From Armatimonadota bacterium (GTDB lineage: Bacteria > Armatimonadota > UBA10988): DNA of 15,096 nucleotides. Position 1 is the stretch's first letter. Each line of letters starts with the position of its first letter. The stretch covers positions 1 through 15,096 of the forward strand of contig JACPDV010000716.1 in the NCBI GenBank assembly GCA_016183835.1, written 5' to 3'. Positions 7,185 through 14,402 of the stretch are shown one piece after another. The translations under genes and the position numbers were made by a program. The notes beneath the pieces are model-generated. The model worked only from the letters and a program-made list of their open reading frames with translations. It did not search any database and was not told where the DNA came from.

Positions 7185-8078
7185 CTAACGTCCTCCCCCG
7201 CCGGCCAGCGTCTCGCGCAGCGCCCCGAGGAGCGCGGCGGCCTCCGCCGGCGACGAGGCGTCGCGCGCGAAACGGACCCGGTCGGCGGTCTCCAGCGCCT
7301 GCACCACCGCGGCGCCGAGCGCCTCGGCACACCCACCCGCCCGCAGCGCGGCGGCGGCCTCGCGCGTGGTGGGCGCCTCGACCGCCAGGCCGCAGCGCGC
7401 CACCACATACCCGCGGAGCACGCCGGCCAGCGCCGCGTAGAAGGCCTCCACCTCGCCGGGCGCGCCCGGGGCTCGGAGCCCGTCGAGCGCCGCGGCGCAG
7501 CGCGTCTCGGCCGTGGGCTCCGGCGGCACCGGCCGCGGCCTCCGGAGCACGCCCGCCAGCAGCGCCGTGAGACCCGCCAGGCCGAGCAGCGCCGCCATCA
7601 CGCCGCGCTGTGCCGGCGTGGTCCGCGGCGGCGGCTCACGGTGCTCCCCGCCCGCCGCCCTGGGCCGGCGCCGGTCGGCCTCCTCGGCCGGAGCCACGGA
7701 CTTCGTCAGCGCCTCCGTGACCTTGGTCTCGGCGGTGCCGTTGTCGCGCCGGTGCAGCACCACCCGGATGGGCGGGATGGACAGGCTGCCCGCCGCATCG
7801 GCCACGAACTGCCAGCACTTGCTGTAGCGGTAGCGCCCTGACTGCTGGTCGGCGCTCTGGTAGGAGGCGCTGGTGGCCACCAGCCCGGGACCCCAGAGCG
7901 GCTCCTGCACCTCCACCTCCGGCTCGGCGGGCACCTCGGCGAGCACCGCCAGCCAGACCTCGAACTTCTCGCCGACCACCAGCTTCTCGGGCCGGGTCTC
8001 GGTGGCCACGGTCCACGCGTCGCCGGCCACCGCCACCGCCGGCACGAGCAGGAGCAGCGCGACGGCCGCTCGACTCAT
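7185..8078 (-). CDS. BatD/DUF4381-like membrane protein (first copy)
   Basis: This 297-residue protein has an ATG at 8078 that overlaps the protease stop in ATGA. The SD is GAGG about 7 nt upstream. A signal peptide is clear at 1-19 (RAAVALLLLVPAVAVAGDA). An extracytoplasmic domain follows with VVGEKFEVWLAVLAEV and GSLSIPPIRVVLH, the latter echoing the GTLTIPPFTV of the second copy. Then come an Arg/Pro-rich linker, a TM helix at about 159-178, and a cytoplasmic helical tail with EAFYAALAGVLRGYVVARCGLAVEAPTTRE, which aligns with the DUF4381-like tail of the gene at 4196-5263. The two are diverged paralogues on either side of moxR and DUF58. Function is inferred from that context: a membrane partner of the MoxR/VWA complex. 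Confidence 0.85.
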   Translation of the reverse strand: MSRAAVALLLLVPAVAVAGDAWTVATETRPEKLVVGEKFEVWLAVLAEVPAEPEVEVQEPLWGPGLVATSASYQSADQQSGRYRYSKCWQFVADAAGSLSIPPIRVVLHRRDNGTAETKVTEALTKSVAPAEEADRRRPRAAGGEHREPPPRTTPAQRGVMAALLGLAGLTALLAGVLRRPRPVPPEPTAETRCAAALDGLRAPGAPGEVEAFYAALAGVLRGYVVARCGLAVEAPTTREAAAALRAGGCAEALGAAVVQALETADRVRFARDASSPAEAAALLGALRETLAGGGGR

Positions 8079-9586
8079 TCGCCGCCCTCGCCCGCTTTCG
8101 GCACGCGGAAGAAGATGTGCACCGGCACCCGAGTCTTGCCGTCGGCGGCCACCGACAGCCACAGTGACACAAGGTCGCCCTGAGCCGACGCGGCGTCGAT
8201 CAGCGCCTCGAAATCGGCCACCGAGTCGAGCACCACGCGCTCCTGCCCCGTCCGCCGTCCGGCCAGGATCACGGTGCGTGGCACCAAGCCGTTCGCGGCA
8301 CCCACGCCGCCCTCTTCGGCGGCGGTGACCAGCAGGCCGGCCGGCTCGAGCCCCAGCTCCTTGGCCTTCTCAGCGGTGAGCTTCTCGACCTTGATGCCCA
8401 GCGGGTTCGCGCGCGGCTTGGGCGCCTCGGGCGGTGCCGCGCCATCGGGCACCGGCGCCACCGGCAGCTCGCCGAGGGTCAGGTGCACCTCCATCTTCTG
8501 GCCATCGCGGTACACGGAGAGGGCGATTTCGGTGCCCGGCGCGATCACGCTGACCTTGTCCTGCAGGTCGCCGGAAGTGTCGACGGCCTCGCCGTTCACC
8601 GCCACGATCACGTCGCCCTGCTGCAGCCCGGCCTGCTTCGCCGGAGTGCCGTCGGCCACGCTCGCGACCAGCACTCCGGTGTCCACGCCGAAGTGCTTCC
8701 GGACCTCGTCGACGCTCACCTGCTCGCGCCTGGCCTTCTCAGACAGGTCCAGGATCTGCACGCCCATGTAGCCCCGCACCACGTGGCCCTTTTGGATCAG
8801 GTCCTCGAGCGAGCGCTGCGCCCGGTCGATGGGGATGGCGAAGCCGATCCCCACGTTGCCCGCCGCGCCCGGCGAAAAGATGGCGAAGGTGATGCCGATC
8901 ACCTCGCCCTTGAGGTTGACCAGCGGCCCGCCGCTGTTGCCCGGGTTGATGGCCGCGTCGGCCTGGATCAGCCCGCGATAGGTCTCCGGCTGGCGCGCGC
9001 CCTCACGCGGGTCCTCCGGCTCGCGCAGCTCACGGTTCAGGCTGCTGACGATGCCCAGGGTGACCGACGACTCGAAGTCGAACGGGCTGCCGATGGCCAG
9101 CACGAACTGCCCCACACGGAGGTCCTTGACGTTGCCGAAGGCAATCATCGGCAGGTGCTCGCCGTCGACCCGGTCGATGCGCACCACGGCAGTGTCGTTG
9201 CGCCGGTCGGGCGTGCCGATCACGGTGCCGTCGCGCTCGCTGCGCTCGGCCACCAGCTTGACCTTCACTTTCCCGTCGGGGGCACCGCGCACCACGTGGG
9301 CGTTGGTCAGGATGTAGTAGTACTGGTCGGTCTCGCGGAACAGCATGCCGGAGCCGCGCGCCTCACCGAACTGCGGCCCGCGCTGGTTGGGGGGCGCCGG
9401 CATCGCCACCGGCGGGCGCGCCAGCTCCTGGCGTGTGACGATGCTGACCACGCACGGGCGCACCTTGTCCGCCACGTTGGCGACCGTGTCCTGCAGCTCG
9501 GCCACCGCGTCGGCGTACGCGCCCGTGGCGAACGCCAAGAGGCAGAGCGCCCGGAAGCTCCGCCGGGCCGTTGTCGATGCTCGCAT
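8075..9586 (-). CDS. HtrA/Deg-family periplasmic serine protease, two PDZ domains
   Basis: This 503-residue protein starts at ATG 9586 with a GGAGG SD 6 nt upstream. The signal peptide is RSFRALCLLAFATGAYADA (9-27). The trypsin-like domain has all three catalytic residues: His97 in LTNAHVV, Asp131 in RNDTAVVRI, and Ser218 in NPGNSGGPLVN. PDZ1 runs about 270-372 (GYMGVQILDL, GTPAKQAGLQQGDVIVAVNG). A Pro-rich linker follows (375-395), then a weaker PDZ2-like domain at about 396-495. Deg proteases degrade or refold damaged envelope proteins. The ATGA overlap with the BatD-like gene downstream ties it to the MoxR/Bat module, and thioredoxin lies upstream. I leave degP/degQ/degS unassigned because eye inspection cannot separate the subfamilies. 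Confidence 0.94.
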   Translation of the reverse strand: MRASTTARRSFRALCLLAFATGAYADAVAELQDTVANVADKVRPCVVSIVTRQELARPPVAMPAPPNQRGPQFGEARGSGMLFRETDQYYYILTNAHVVRGAPDGKVKVKLVAERSERDGTVIGTPDRRNDTAVVRIDRVDGEHLPMIAFGNVKDLRVGQFVLAIGSPFDFESSVTLGIVSSLNRELREPEDPREGARQPETYRGLIQADAAINPGNSGGPLVNLKGEVIGITFAIFSPGAAGNVGIGFAIPIDRAQRSLEDLIQKGHVVRGYMGVQILDLSEKARREQVSVDEVRKHFGVDTGVLVASVADGTPAKQAGLQQGDVIVAVNGEAVDTSGDLQDKVSVIAPGTEIALSVYRDGQKMEVHLTLGELPVAPVPDGAAPPEAPKPRANPLGIKVEKLTAEKAKELGLEPAGLLVTAAEEGGVGAANGLVPRTVILAGRRTGQERVVLDSVADFEALIDAASAQGDLVSLWLSVAADGKTRVPVHIFFRVPKAGEGGE

Positions 9587-9606
9587 CCCACACCTCCGCA
9601 CCCGCG

Positions 9607-9819
9607 CTAGGGCGGGTAGTGCTGACCTGTCGCCGGCGCGCCGGCCAGCCACAGGCCGACCAGCAGCAGCGCCAGACCTATCGCCGCCAGCCCGCCGTAG
9701 CGCCAGGCCGACGTCCGCCATCGCCCGTCCGGGTCCTGCCCGCGCCAGGCGGCCAGCAGCAGGCCCGCCAAGAAGGCCGCCAGACCCAGCCCGGTGACTC
9801 CGAGGCCGAATGGGCTCAT
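9607..9819 (-). CDS. Small two-helix membrane protein, unknown function
   Basis: A 70-residue frame begins at ATG 9819, 19 nt after the thioredoxin stop, and ends 20 nt before the protease start. Two clear hydrophobic helices, about 5-25 (GLGVTGLGLAAFLAGLLLAAW) without its first residue, and 41-60 (YGGLAAIGLALLLVGLWLAG), flank a short polar loop (RGQDPDGRWRTSAWR). The SD is poor (a G-rich stretch only). I recognise no family. It fills the gap between two certain genes exactly and has a sensible membrane topology, so I take it as real. It could be a membrane anchor or regulator for the protease or the Bat complex, which is inference. Confidence 0.65.
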   Translation of the reverse strand: MSPFGLGVTGLGLAAFLAGLLLAAWRGQDPDGRWRTSAWRYGGLAAIGLALLLVGLWLAGAPATGQHYPP

Positions 9820-9838
9820 GGCACACGCCCGCCCCGGC

Positions 9839-10168
9839 TCACCCGATCACGCGCTTGCACACCGCGGTCAACGCGTCCGCGTCCTGCACCCCGACGATCG
9901 TCTCCACCACCTGCCCGCCCTTGAACCACATCAGGGTGGGGATGCTCCGGATGCCGTAGTTCTTGGCGACCTCGGGGCACTCGTCCACGTTCACCTTGGC
10001 GACCTTGATCTGGCCCGCCAGCGCCTCGGCCACCTCTGCCACGATGGGTGCGATCATGCGGCACGGCCCGCACCAGCTCGCCCAGAAGTCCACCAGCACC
10101 GGCACGCTCGACTGCAGCACGTCCGTCTCGAACTCCGCGTCGCTCACCTGAGACACATGTTCCGACAT
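9839..10168 (-). CDS. trxA: Thioredoxin
   Basis: This is a full-length thioredoxin of 109 residues, starting at ATG 10168 with an AAGGAG SD 9 nt upstream. The active site WCGPC is at 32-36 in the standard FWASWCGPCRM context, the cis-proline at 77 lies in SIPTLMWFKGG, and the buried Asp of VDFWA is present at 27. It has no signal peptide, so it acts in the cytoplasm as a general disulfide reductase driven by thioredoxin reductase. It begins 16 nt after the delta' gene stop and leads into the envelope quality-control genes. A longer frame upstream of this start has no conserved residues and was not used. Confidence 0.96.
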   Translation of the reverse strand: MSEHVSQVSDAEFETDVLQSSVPVLVDFWASWCGPCRMIAPIVAEVAEALAGQIKVAKVNVDECPEVAKNYGIRSIPTLMWFKGGQVVETIVGVQDADALTAVCKRVIG

Positions 10169-10184
10169 GCCGACATTCTCCTTA

Positions 10185-11288
10185 CTACCCAACAACCTGT
10201 CGATCCACCGCCGCCGTCCCCGCCGGCCGGCCGCCGCGCGCCAGCTTGCGCCACAGCACTTCAACCACCAGGCTCGCGTTGGCGTTCCGCAGCAGGCAGC
10301 GCCGCGCCGTCTGCAGCGCCGCCACGCAGGCGCGCAGCTCGCCGGGCTCCCAGCATTGGGCGAACTCGGCCACCGCCGCGGCCCGGTCGCGGTTCACCAC
10401 CGCCCCCTCGCCGGCGCCGGCCCGCAGCATCAGCGCGTCGCGATACCACCACTCCAGCGCGTCCAGGGCCAGCTCGATGGGCGGTTCGCCGCCCTCGTCC
10501 GGCATCTTCCCGGACTCTTCGGTTTCGCCGCCCAGCCACAGCGCGGCCACCGCCAGCGCCGCGGCGCGCGGCGTCTCGCCGATCCGCGCAATCCGGTCCA
10601 ACACCTCGCTCCGCCGCGCCCACGCCGCCGGGTCGGTGGCCAGCCGCAGCGCCTTCCCCGGCCGCCCCGCCGCCACCGCCGCGGCCACCGCCGCGGTGGT
10701 CTCGGCCACGCCGTGCGCGTCGCGCAGCCAGGCCTCCACCAGCGGCGCCGCCACGCTCCCGAAGTCGAGCCGCCGCAGCCGGGAGAGGACGGTGGAGAGC
10801 AGCGCCGCCGGCTGCTCGGCGGTGAGCACCAGCACCGTGTCCGCCGGCGGCTCCTCGAGGGTCTTGAGCAGCGTGTTCGCCGCCTCCTCGCGCAGCATCT
10901 CCGCCGAGCGGATCACATAGACTCTGTAGCCCTTGCGGAATGGCCGCAAGGCGACGTCCGCCTGCAGCGCCCGCACCGTCTCCACCCGGTGGAGCCGAGC
11001 CCGGTAGGCGCTGTTGCCCGCCTGCTCCTCGGGCGCCAGCACCTGCACCACCATGGGCGCCCGCCTCGCCGCCTGGATGCAGCCCTCGCAGACCCCGCAG
11101 GGCGGGCTCGCGCCGCTGCAGTTGAGCCGCTGCGCCAGCCCCAGCGCGACCAGCGTCTTGCCCGTGCCGGCGGGCCCGGCGAAGAGATACGCCTGCGCCA
11201 CCCGGCCGTGGGCGACATCCGCCTCGAGACGGCGGAGCACCGGCTCGTGACCGACGACCTGTGACCACAGCGGCCCGCTCACAGCCAC
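10185..11288 (-). CDS. holB: DNA polymerase III delta' subunit (clamp loader)
   Basis: About 367 residues. There is no ATG: GTG 11288 lies 10 nt after a GGGAGG SD, while GTG 11282 overlaps the tmk stop as GTGA but has a longer SD spacing; I used 11288. The AAA+ clamp-loader fold is clear: VVGHEPV at the start, Walker A GPAGTGKT at 38-45, and a zinc-binding Cys set at 57, 64, 67 and 70 (CGVCEGC). The family phrase EEAANTLLKTLEEPP is at 134-148. The Walker B site reads VYVIRSAE rather than one with paired acids, and the SRC motif reads LSRLRR, so ATP hydrolysis is doubtful; this is usual for delta'. It supports loading of the beta clamp. tmk followed by holB is a common bacterial pair. Confidence 0.9.
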   Translation of the reverse strand: MAVSGPLWSQVVGHEPVLRRLEADVAHGRVAQAYLFAGPAGTGKTLVALGLAQRLNCSGASPPCGVCEGCIQAARRAPMVVQVLAPEEQAGNSAYRARLHRVETVRALQADVALRPFRKGYRVYVIRSAEMLREEAANTLLKTLEEPPADTVLVLTAEQPAALLSTVLSRLRRLDFGSVAAPLVEAWLRDAHGVAETTAAVAAAVAAGRPGKALRLATDPAAWARRSEVLDRIARIGETPRAAALAVAALWLGGETEESGKMPDEGGEPPIELALDALEWWYRDALMLRAGAGEGAVVNRDRAAAVAEFAQCWEPGELRACVAALQTARRCLLRNANASLVVEVLWRKLARGGRPAGTAAVDRQVVG

Positions 11289-11905
11289 GGCGCCAGCGCC
11301 TCCCGCACCGCCTGGTGCACCCGTTCCGGCCCGCCCGCGGCGGACACGAGCCGGACGCCGGCGTCCTCCTCGGCCAGCCGCAGGAACGCTGCGCGCACCC
11401 GCTCGTGGAACCCGCCATCGCGAGCCTCGATGCGGTCGGCGGCGCTCACCCGGGCGGCGGCCTGGTCGCGCGGGAGGTCGAACAGCAAGACCACGTCGGG
11501 CCGCAGCCCGTCGCGGGCGAAGGCATCGGCGGCGCGGACGGCGGGCTCGTCGAGCCCCAGCCCGCCGCATTGGTAGGCCAGGGTGGAATGGGAGAAGCGC
11601 GAGCAGAGCACAGTGCGCCCGGCGGCGAGAGCGGGGCGGAGCACCTCCTCGACGTGCTGCGCGCGAGCGGCGAGGAAGAGGAGCGCCTCGGCGCGCGGCG
11701 TGGGCGCGGCGGCGCCGGCGGTCTTGACGAGGCGGTCGACTGTCTCGCCGAGCGGCGTGCCGGCGGGCTCCTGGGTGATCAGGAGGTCGTGCCCCAGGCC
11801 GGATAGCCAGGCGGCGAGCAGCTCGAGCTGGGTGGTCTTGCCCACGCCGTCGAGGCCTTCGAGGGTGACGAAGAGGCCGCGCCGGGGGCGGTCGACGGGT
11901 GCCAT
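11279..11905 (-). CDS. tmk: Thymidylate (dTMP) kinase
   Basis: This 208-residue protein makes dTDP from dTMP and ATP for DNA synthesis. The P-loop EGLDGVGKTTQ is at 16-26, the dTMP-site loop TQEPAGTPLGE at 44-54, RFSHSTLAYQCGG at 103-115, and the LID region AADRIEARDG at 155-164. Length is normal for the family. Three positions are unusual. The DR(Y/H/F) motif reads CSRFS, with Ser102 in place of the Asp or Glu. The usual TREPGGTPLGE reads TQEPAGTPLGE, with Gln for Arg and Ala for Gly. The ATG at 11905 has no SD, and a good promoter ends just before it, so the mRNA may be leaderless. The 3' end overlaps holB. Confidence 0.93.
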   Translation of the reverse strand: MAPVDRPRRGLFVTLEGLDGVGKTTQLELLAAWLSGLGHDLLITQEPAGTPLGETVDRLVKTAGAAAPTPRAEALLFLAARAQHVEEVLRPALAAGRTVLCSRFSHSTLAYQCGGLGLDEPAVRAADAFARDGLRPDVVLLFDLPRDQAAARVSAADRIEARDGGFHERVRAAFLRLAEEDAGVRLVSAAGGPERVHQAVREALAPWL

Positions 11906-11912
11906 CGCGGAG

Positions 11913-11942
11913 AGTCTACCACTGGGGTCGGGGGTGGGTCAA
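11913..11942 (-). promoter_or_regulatory. Sigma70-like promoter for tmk operon, probably leaderless
   Basis: On the minus strand TTGACC (11942-11937, 5 of 6 to the -35 consensus) and TAGACT (11918-11913, 4 of 6 to the -10 consensus) are separated by 18 bp. A start about 7 nt below the -10 box falls at 11906-11905, at the tmk ATG itself. It may drive tmk, holB and the genes below, since no clear terminator is seen downstream. Confidence 0.6.
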
Positions 11943-12367
11943 CGGCGCACGGACCGTGGGCGTGGTTGGCGGCGCCGGGAGTCTTGTCCGCGCCTCCCCC
12001 TGCGAAGCGGGGGGAGGCGGGAGGGGGGGGTCCTCCGGCTGCCGCGAACCGGCCCGAGACCCCCACCCCGTCCCTCCCCCGCTTCGCAGGGGAGGGGGCT
12101 CCCGAGATTCCAATCACTCCCTGGACCGTCCCAAACCAGACGGGCCGAGACGGGAGCATCGCGCTGCCTCATCTCGGCCCAGTCCGGGGATGTGGTTTGC
12201 CACACCCTCGGTCGCGCAGGGGGGTTGGGTCCTGCGGACGGCTCTCCGCCGCCCGCTGGTCCTACTATAGATTCGAGTGTTGAGGCGAGGGTAAACGCAC
12301 ACCCAAATAAACGCACGAGCCCGGAAACGGCCCGCACCAGCCCGCCAGCGGTCCACCCAAAGAGTGA
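11943..12367. other. Gene-free region between acs and tmk
   Basis: I find no convincing coding frame here on either strand; long open frames are GC-driven and repeat-derived. It holds the palindromic composite listed separately, a possible hairpin at 12142-12180 (GGGCCGAGA and TCTCGGCCC, 21-nt loop), and an A/T-rich patch at 12264-12316. That patch includes TATAGT on the minus strand (12269-12264), a fair -10 box without a good -35. It also has two direct copies of TAAACGCAC (12292-12300 and 12308-12316) 16 bp apart, which could be an operator. None of these roles is proven. Confidence 0.5.
11991..12096. repeat. Second-type palindromic composite, intergenic
   Basis: A hairpin at 11991-12019 (CGCCTCCCCC and GGGGGAGGCG, with the centre TGCGAAGCG pairing further) and an inverted relative at 12072-12096 (CCCTCCCC, centre CGCTTCGCA, GGGGAGGG) are separated by about 50 bp. 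The layout of two facing palindromes with G-rich or C-rich flanks (AGGGGGGGTCC near 12022-12033) matches the elements at 1816-1927 and 5129-5230, but the centre is TGCGAAGC instead of TTGGCAA. This suggests a related family of elements with different cores. Confidence 0.65.
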
Positions 12368-12410
12368 ACGCCGGACGCCGACCGGGAGGTTCCCGCGCGG
12401 CGTCCGGCGT
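12368..12410 (-). terminator. Possible intrinsic terminator after acs
   Basis: A perfect 13-bp stem (ACGCCGGACGCCG at 12368-12380, complement at 12398-12410) lies 14 nt below the acs stop. The loop contains an inner 5-bp stem (CGGGA at 12383-12387, TCCCG at 12391-12395). On the minus strand the hairpin is followed only by TCACTCTTTGGG, a poor T-tract, so it may act as a Rho-linked or stabilising hairpin instead. Confidence 0.55.
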
Positions 12411-12424
12411 GTAAGGAGAAGGGC

Positions 12425-14350
12425 TTACTCTTCGTCCTTGAGCGACGCCAGCACGGAGAAGTCTTCCAGCGTGCTGGTGTCGCCGGTGGTCTCTTTGCCG
12501 CCCGCGATGTCGCGCAGAAGCCGCCGCATGATCTTGCCGCTCCGCGTCTTGGGCAAGGAGTTGGTGAACCGGATCTGGTCCGGCGCGGCGATGGCGCCGA
12601 TCTGCTTGCGGACGTGGCCGCGCAGGGCGCCCTTGAGCTCGTCGGTGGGATCCACGCCCGCGTTGAGGCTGACGAAGGCGGCGATGCCTTCGCCCTTGAT
12701 CTCGTGCGGGAAGCCCACCACGGCGGCCTCGGCCACGGACGGGTGCGAGACCAGCGCGCTCTCGACCTCGGCCGTGCCCATGCGGTGTCCGCTGACGTTG
12801 AGCACGTCGTCCACGCGCCCGGTGACCCACACGTAGCCGTGCTCGTCGTAGCGCGCGCCGTCGCCGGCGAAGTAGTACCGGCCCTGCCAGCGCCGCCAGT
12901 AGGTCTCCACGTAGCGGTCGGGATCGCCGTAGATGGTGCGCAGCATCGCCGGCCAGGGCTGCCGGAGCACCAGCAGGCCGCTCTCCCCGAGGCCGACCTC
13001 GTTGCCGTCTTCGTCGACGATCACCGCATCGATGCCGAAGAACGGCCGCGTGGCCGAGCCGGGCACGGTGGGCGTGGCGCCCGGAAGCGGGGTGATCATG
13101 ATCATCCCCGTCTCGGTCTGCCACCAGGTGTCGACGATGGGGCAGCGCTCGCCGCCGATGACCAGGTGGTACCAGTCCCAAGCCGCCGGGTTGATCGGCT
13201 CACCGACCGTGCCGAGCAGCCGCAGGCTGCTCAGACTGTGCGCCCGGACAGGCGCCTCGCCCTGCTTCATGAAGGCGCGGATGGCGGTCGGCGCGGTGTA
13301 GAAGATCGAGACCTTGTGCCGCTCGATGATGTCCCAGAAGCGCGACCAGTTGGGCGTGTCGGGCGCGCCCTCGTACATGAACGAGGTGGCGCCGTTGCAC
13401 AGCGGGCCGTAGACGATGTAGCTGTGGCCGGTGACCCAGCCGATGTCGGCGGTGCACCAGTAGACGTCCTCGTCGCGGATGTCGAAGACCAGCTTGTGGG
13501 TCGCGGCGACGCCCACCAGATAGCCGCCCGTGCTGTGCTGGACGCCCTTGGGCTTGCCCGTGGTGCCCGAGGTGTAGAGGATGAAGAGCGGGTGCTCCGC
13601 CTCCAGCTCGACCGGCGGGCAGTCGGCCGAGGCCGTCGCCATGACGTCGTCGTACCACAGGTCGCGCGCGTCGTTCCACGCGACGTTGTTGCCGCAGCGC
13701 TTGACCACCACGACCTTCTCGACACAGGGGCAGGCGTCGATGAACTCGTCCACCGCGGCCTTGAGCGGCACCACCTTGCCGCGCCGCCAGCCGCCGTCGG
13801 CGGTGACGATCAGCTTGGCCTGGGCGTCGTCGACGCGCTGGTGGAGCGCCTCGGCCGAGAACCCGCCGAAGACAATGCTGTGGATGGCGCCCAGCCGGGC
13901 GCAGGCCAGCATGGCCACCGGCAGCTCGGGGATCATCGGCATGTAGAGCGCGACGCGGTCGCCCTTGGTGACGCCCAGCGACTTCAGCACGTTCGCAAAC
14001 CGGCAGACCTCGTCGTGAAGCTGCCGGTAGGTGATCGGGCGCACGTCGCCCGGCTCGCCCTCGAACAGGATCGCCACCCTGTCGCCCCGTTCGGCCAGGT
14101 GCCGGTCGAGGCAGTTGTAGGAGACGTTCAGGGTGCCGTCGGTGAACCAGCGGTAGAACGGGTGGTTGCTGCGGTCCACCACCACCGTGGGCTTGCGCAT
14201 CCAGTCCACGAACTGCTCGGCCTGCTCGCCCCAGTAGCCGTCGGGATCCTGGATCGATTGGTCGAAAACCTGCTGGTATTCCGCCATGCTCTTGACGTGC
14301 GCCCGCGCGCTGAACCCCTCAGGCGGCGGGTAGAGACCTTCTTCAGACAT
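12425..14350 (-). CDS. acs: Acetyl-CoA synthetase (AMP-forming acetate-CoA ligase)
   Basis: This 641-residue protein starts at ATG 14350 with a GGAG SD; a longer frame to 14416 has no conserved content. It activates acetate to acetyl-AMP and then acetyl-CoA in the cytoplasm. The adenylation P-loop YTSGTTGKPKG is at 259-269. The substrate-pocket motif WWQTETG at 409-415 has the Trp typical of acetate-specific enzymes. YYFAGDGARYDEHGYVWVTGRVDDVLNVSG without its first ten residues marks the hinge (503-521). PKTRSGKIMRR near 601-611 has the catalytic Lys606, which is the acetylation target in the family. Length and all core motifs are normal. It lies 52 nt below the DUF151 gene and probably has its own transcript end. 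Confidence 0.97.
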   Translation of the reverse strand: MSEEGLYPPPEGFSARAHVKSMAEYQQVFDQSIQDPDGYWGEQAEQFVDWMRKPTVVVDRSNHPFYRWFTDGTLNVSYNCLDRHLAERGDRVAILFEGEPGDVRPITYRQLHDEVCRFANVLKSLGVTKGDRVALYMPMIPELPVAMLACARLGAIHSIVFGGFSAEALHQRVDDAQAKLIVTADGGWRRGKVVPLKAAVDEFIDACPCVEKVVVVKRCGNNVAWNDARDLWYDDVMATASADCPPVELEAEHPLFILYTSGTTGKPKGVQHSTGGYLVGVAATHKLVFDIRDEDVYWCTADIGWVTGHSYIVYGPLCNGATSFMYEGAPDTPNWSRFWDIIERHKVSIFYTAPTAIRAFMKQGEAPVRAHSLSSLRLLGTVGEPINPAAWDWYHLVIGGERCPIVDTWWQTETGMIMITPLPGATPTVPGSATRPFFGIDAVIVDEDGNEVGLGESGLLVLRQPWPAMLRTIYGDPDRYVETYWRRWQGRYYFAGDGARYDEHGYVWVTGRVDDVLNVSGHRMGTAEVESALVSHPSVAEAAVVGFPHEIKGEGIAAFVSLNAGVDPTDELKGALRGHVRKQIGAIAAPDQIRFTNSLPKTRSGKIMRRLLRDIAGGKETTGDTSTLEDFSVLASLKDEE

Positions 14351-14381
14351 CGGACCGCTTCTCCATTCGCTAGTCTGTGTC

Positions 14382-14400
14382 CCGGCCCCAACACGGCCGG
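14382..14400 (-). other. Short GC hairpin between DUF151 gene and acs
   Basis: CCGGCC (14382-14387) and GGCCGG (14395-14400) form a 6-bp stem with a 7-nt loop, just after the DUF151 stop. No T-tract follows. It could weaken read-through or stabilise the upstream message. I see no clear promoter for acs in the 52-nt gap. Confidence 0.35.
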
Positions 14401-14402
14401 AG

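Noticed and set aside
7181..7408. Longer MoxR start at 7408
   Set aside because: The added part is Arg/Pro-rich antiregister sequence inside the BatD-like gene; GTG 7180 fits the family start.
12142..12180. Riboswitch or small RNA in the gap
   Set aside because: Only one 9-bp hairpin is seen; no conserved riboswitch core or promoter-terminator pair that would define an RNA gene.
11939..12337. 132-residue minus-strand frame in the gap above tmk
   Set aside because: Composition is repeat-derived and Pro/Arg-rich, the frame crosses the palindromic element and promoter, and no SD or domain is visible.
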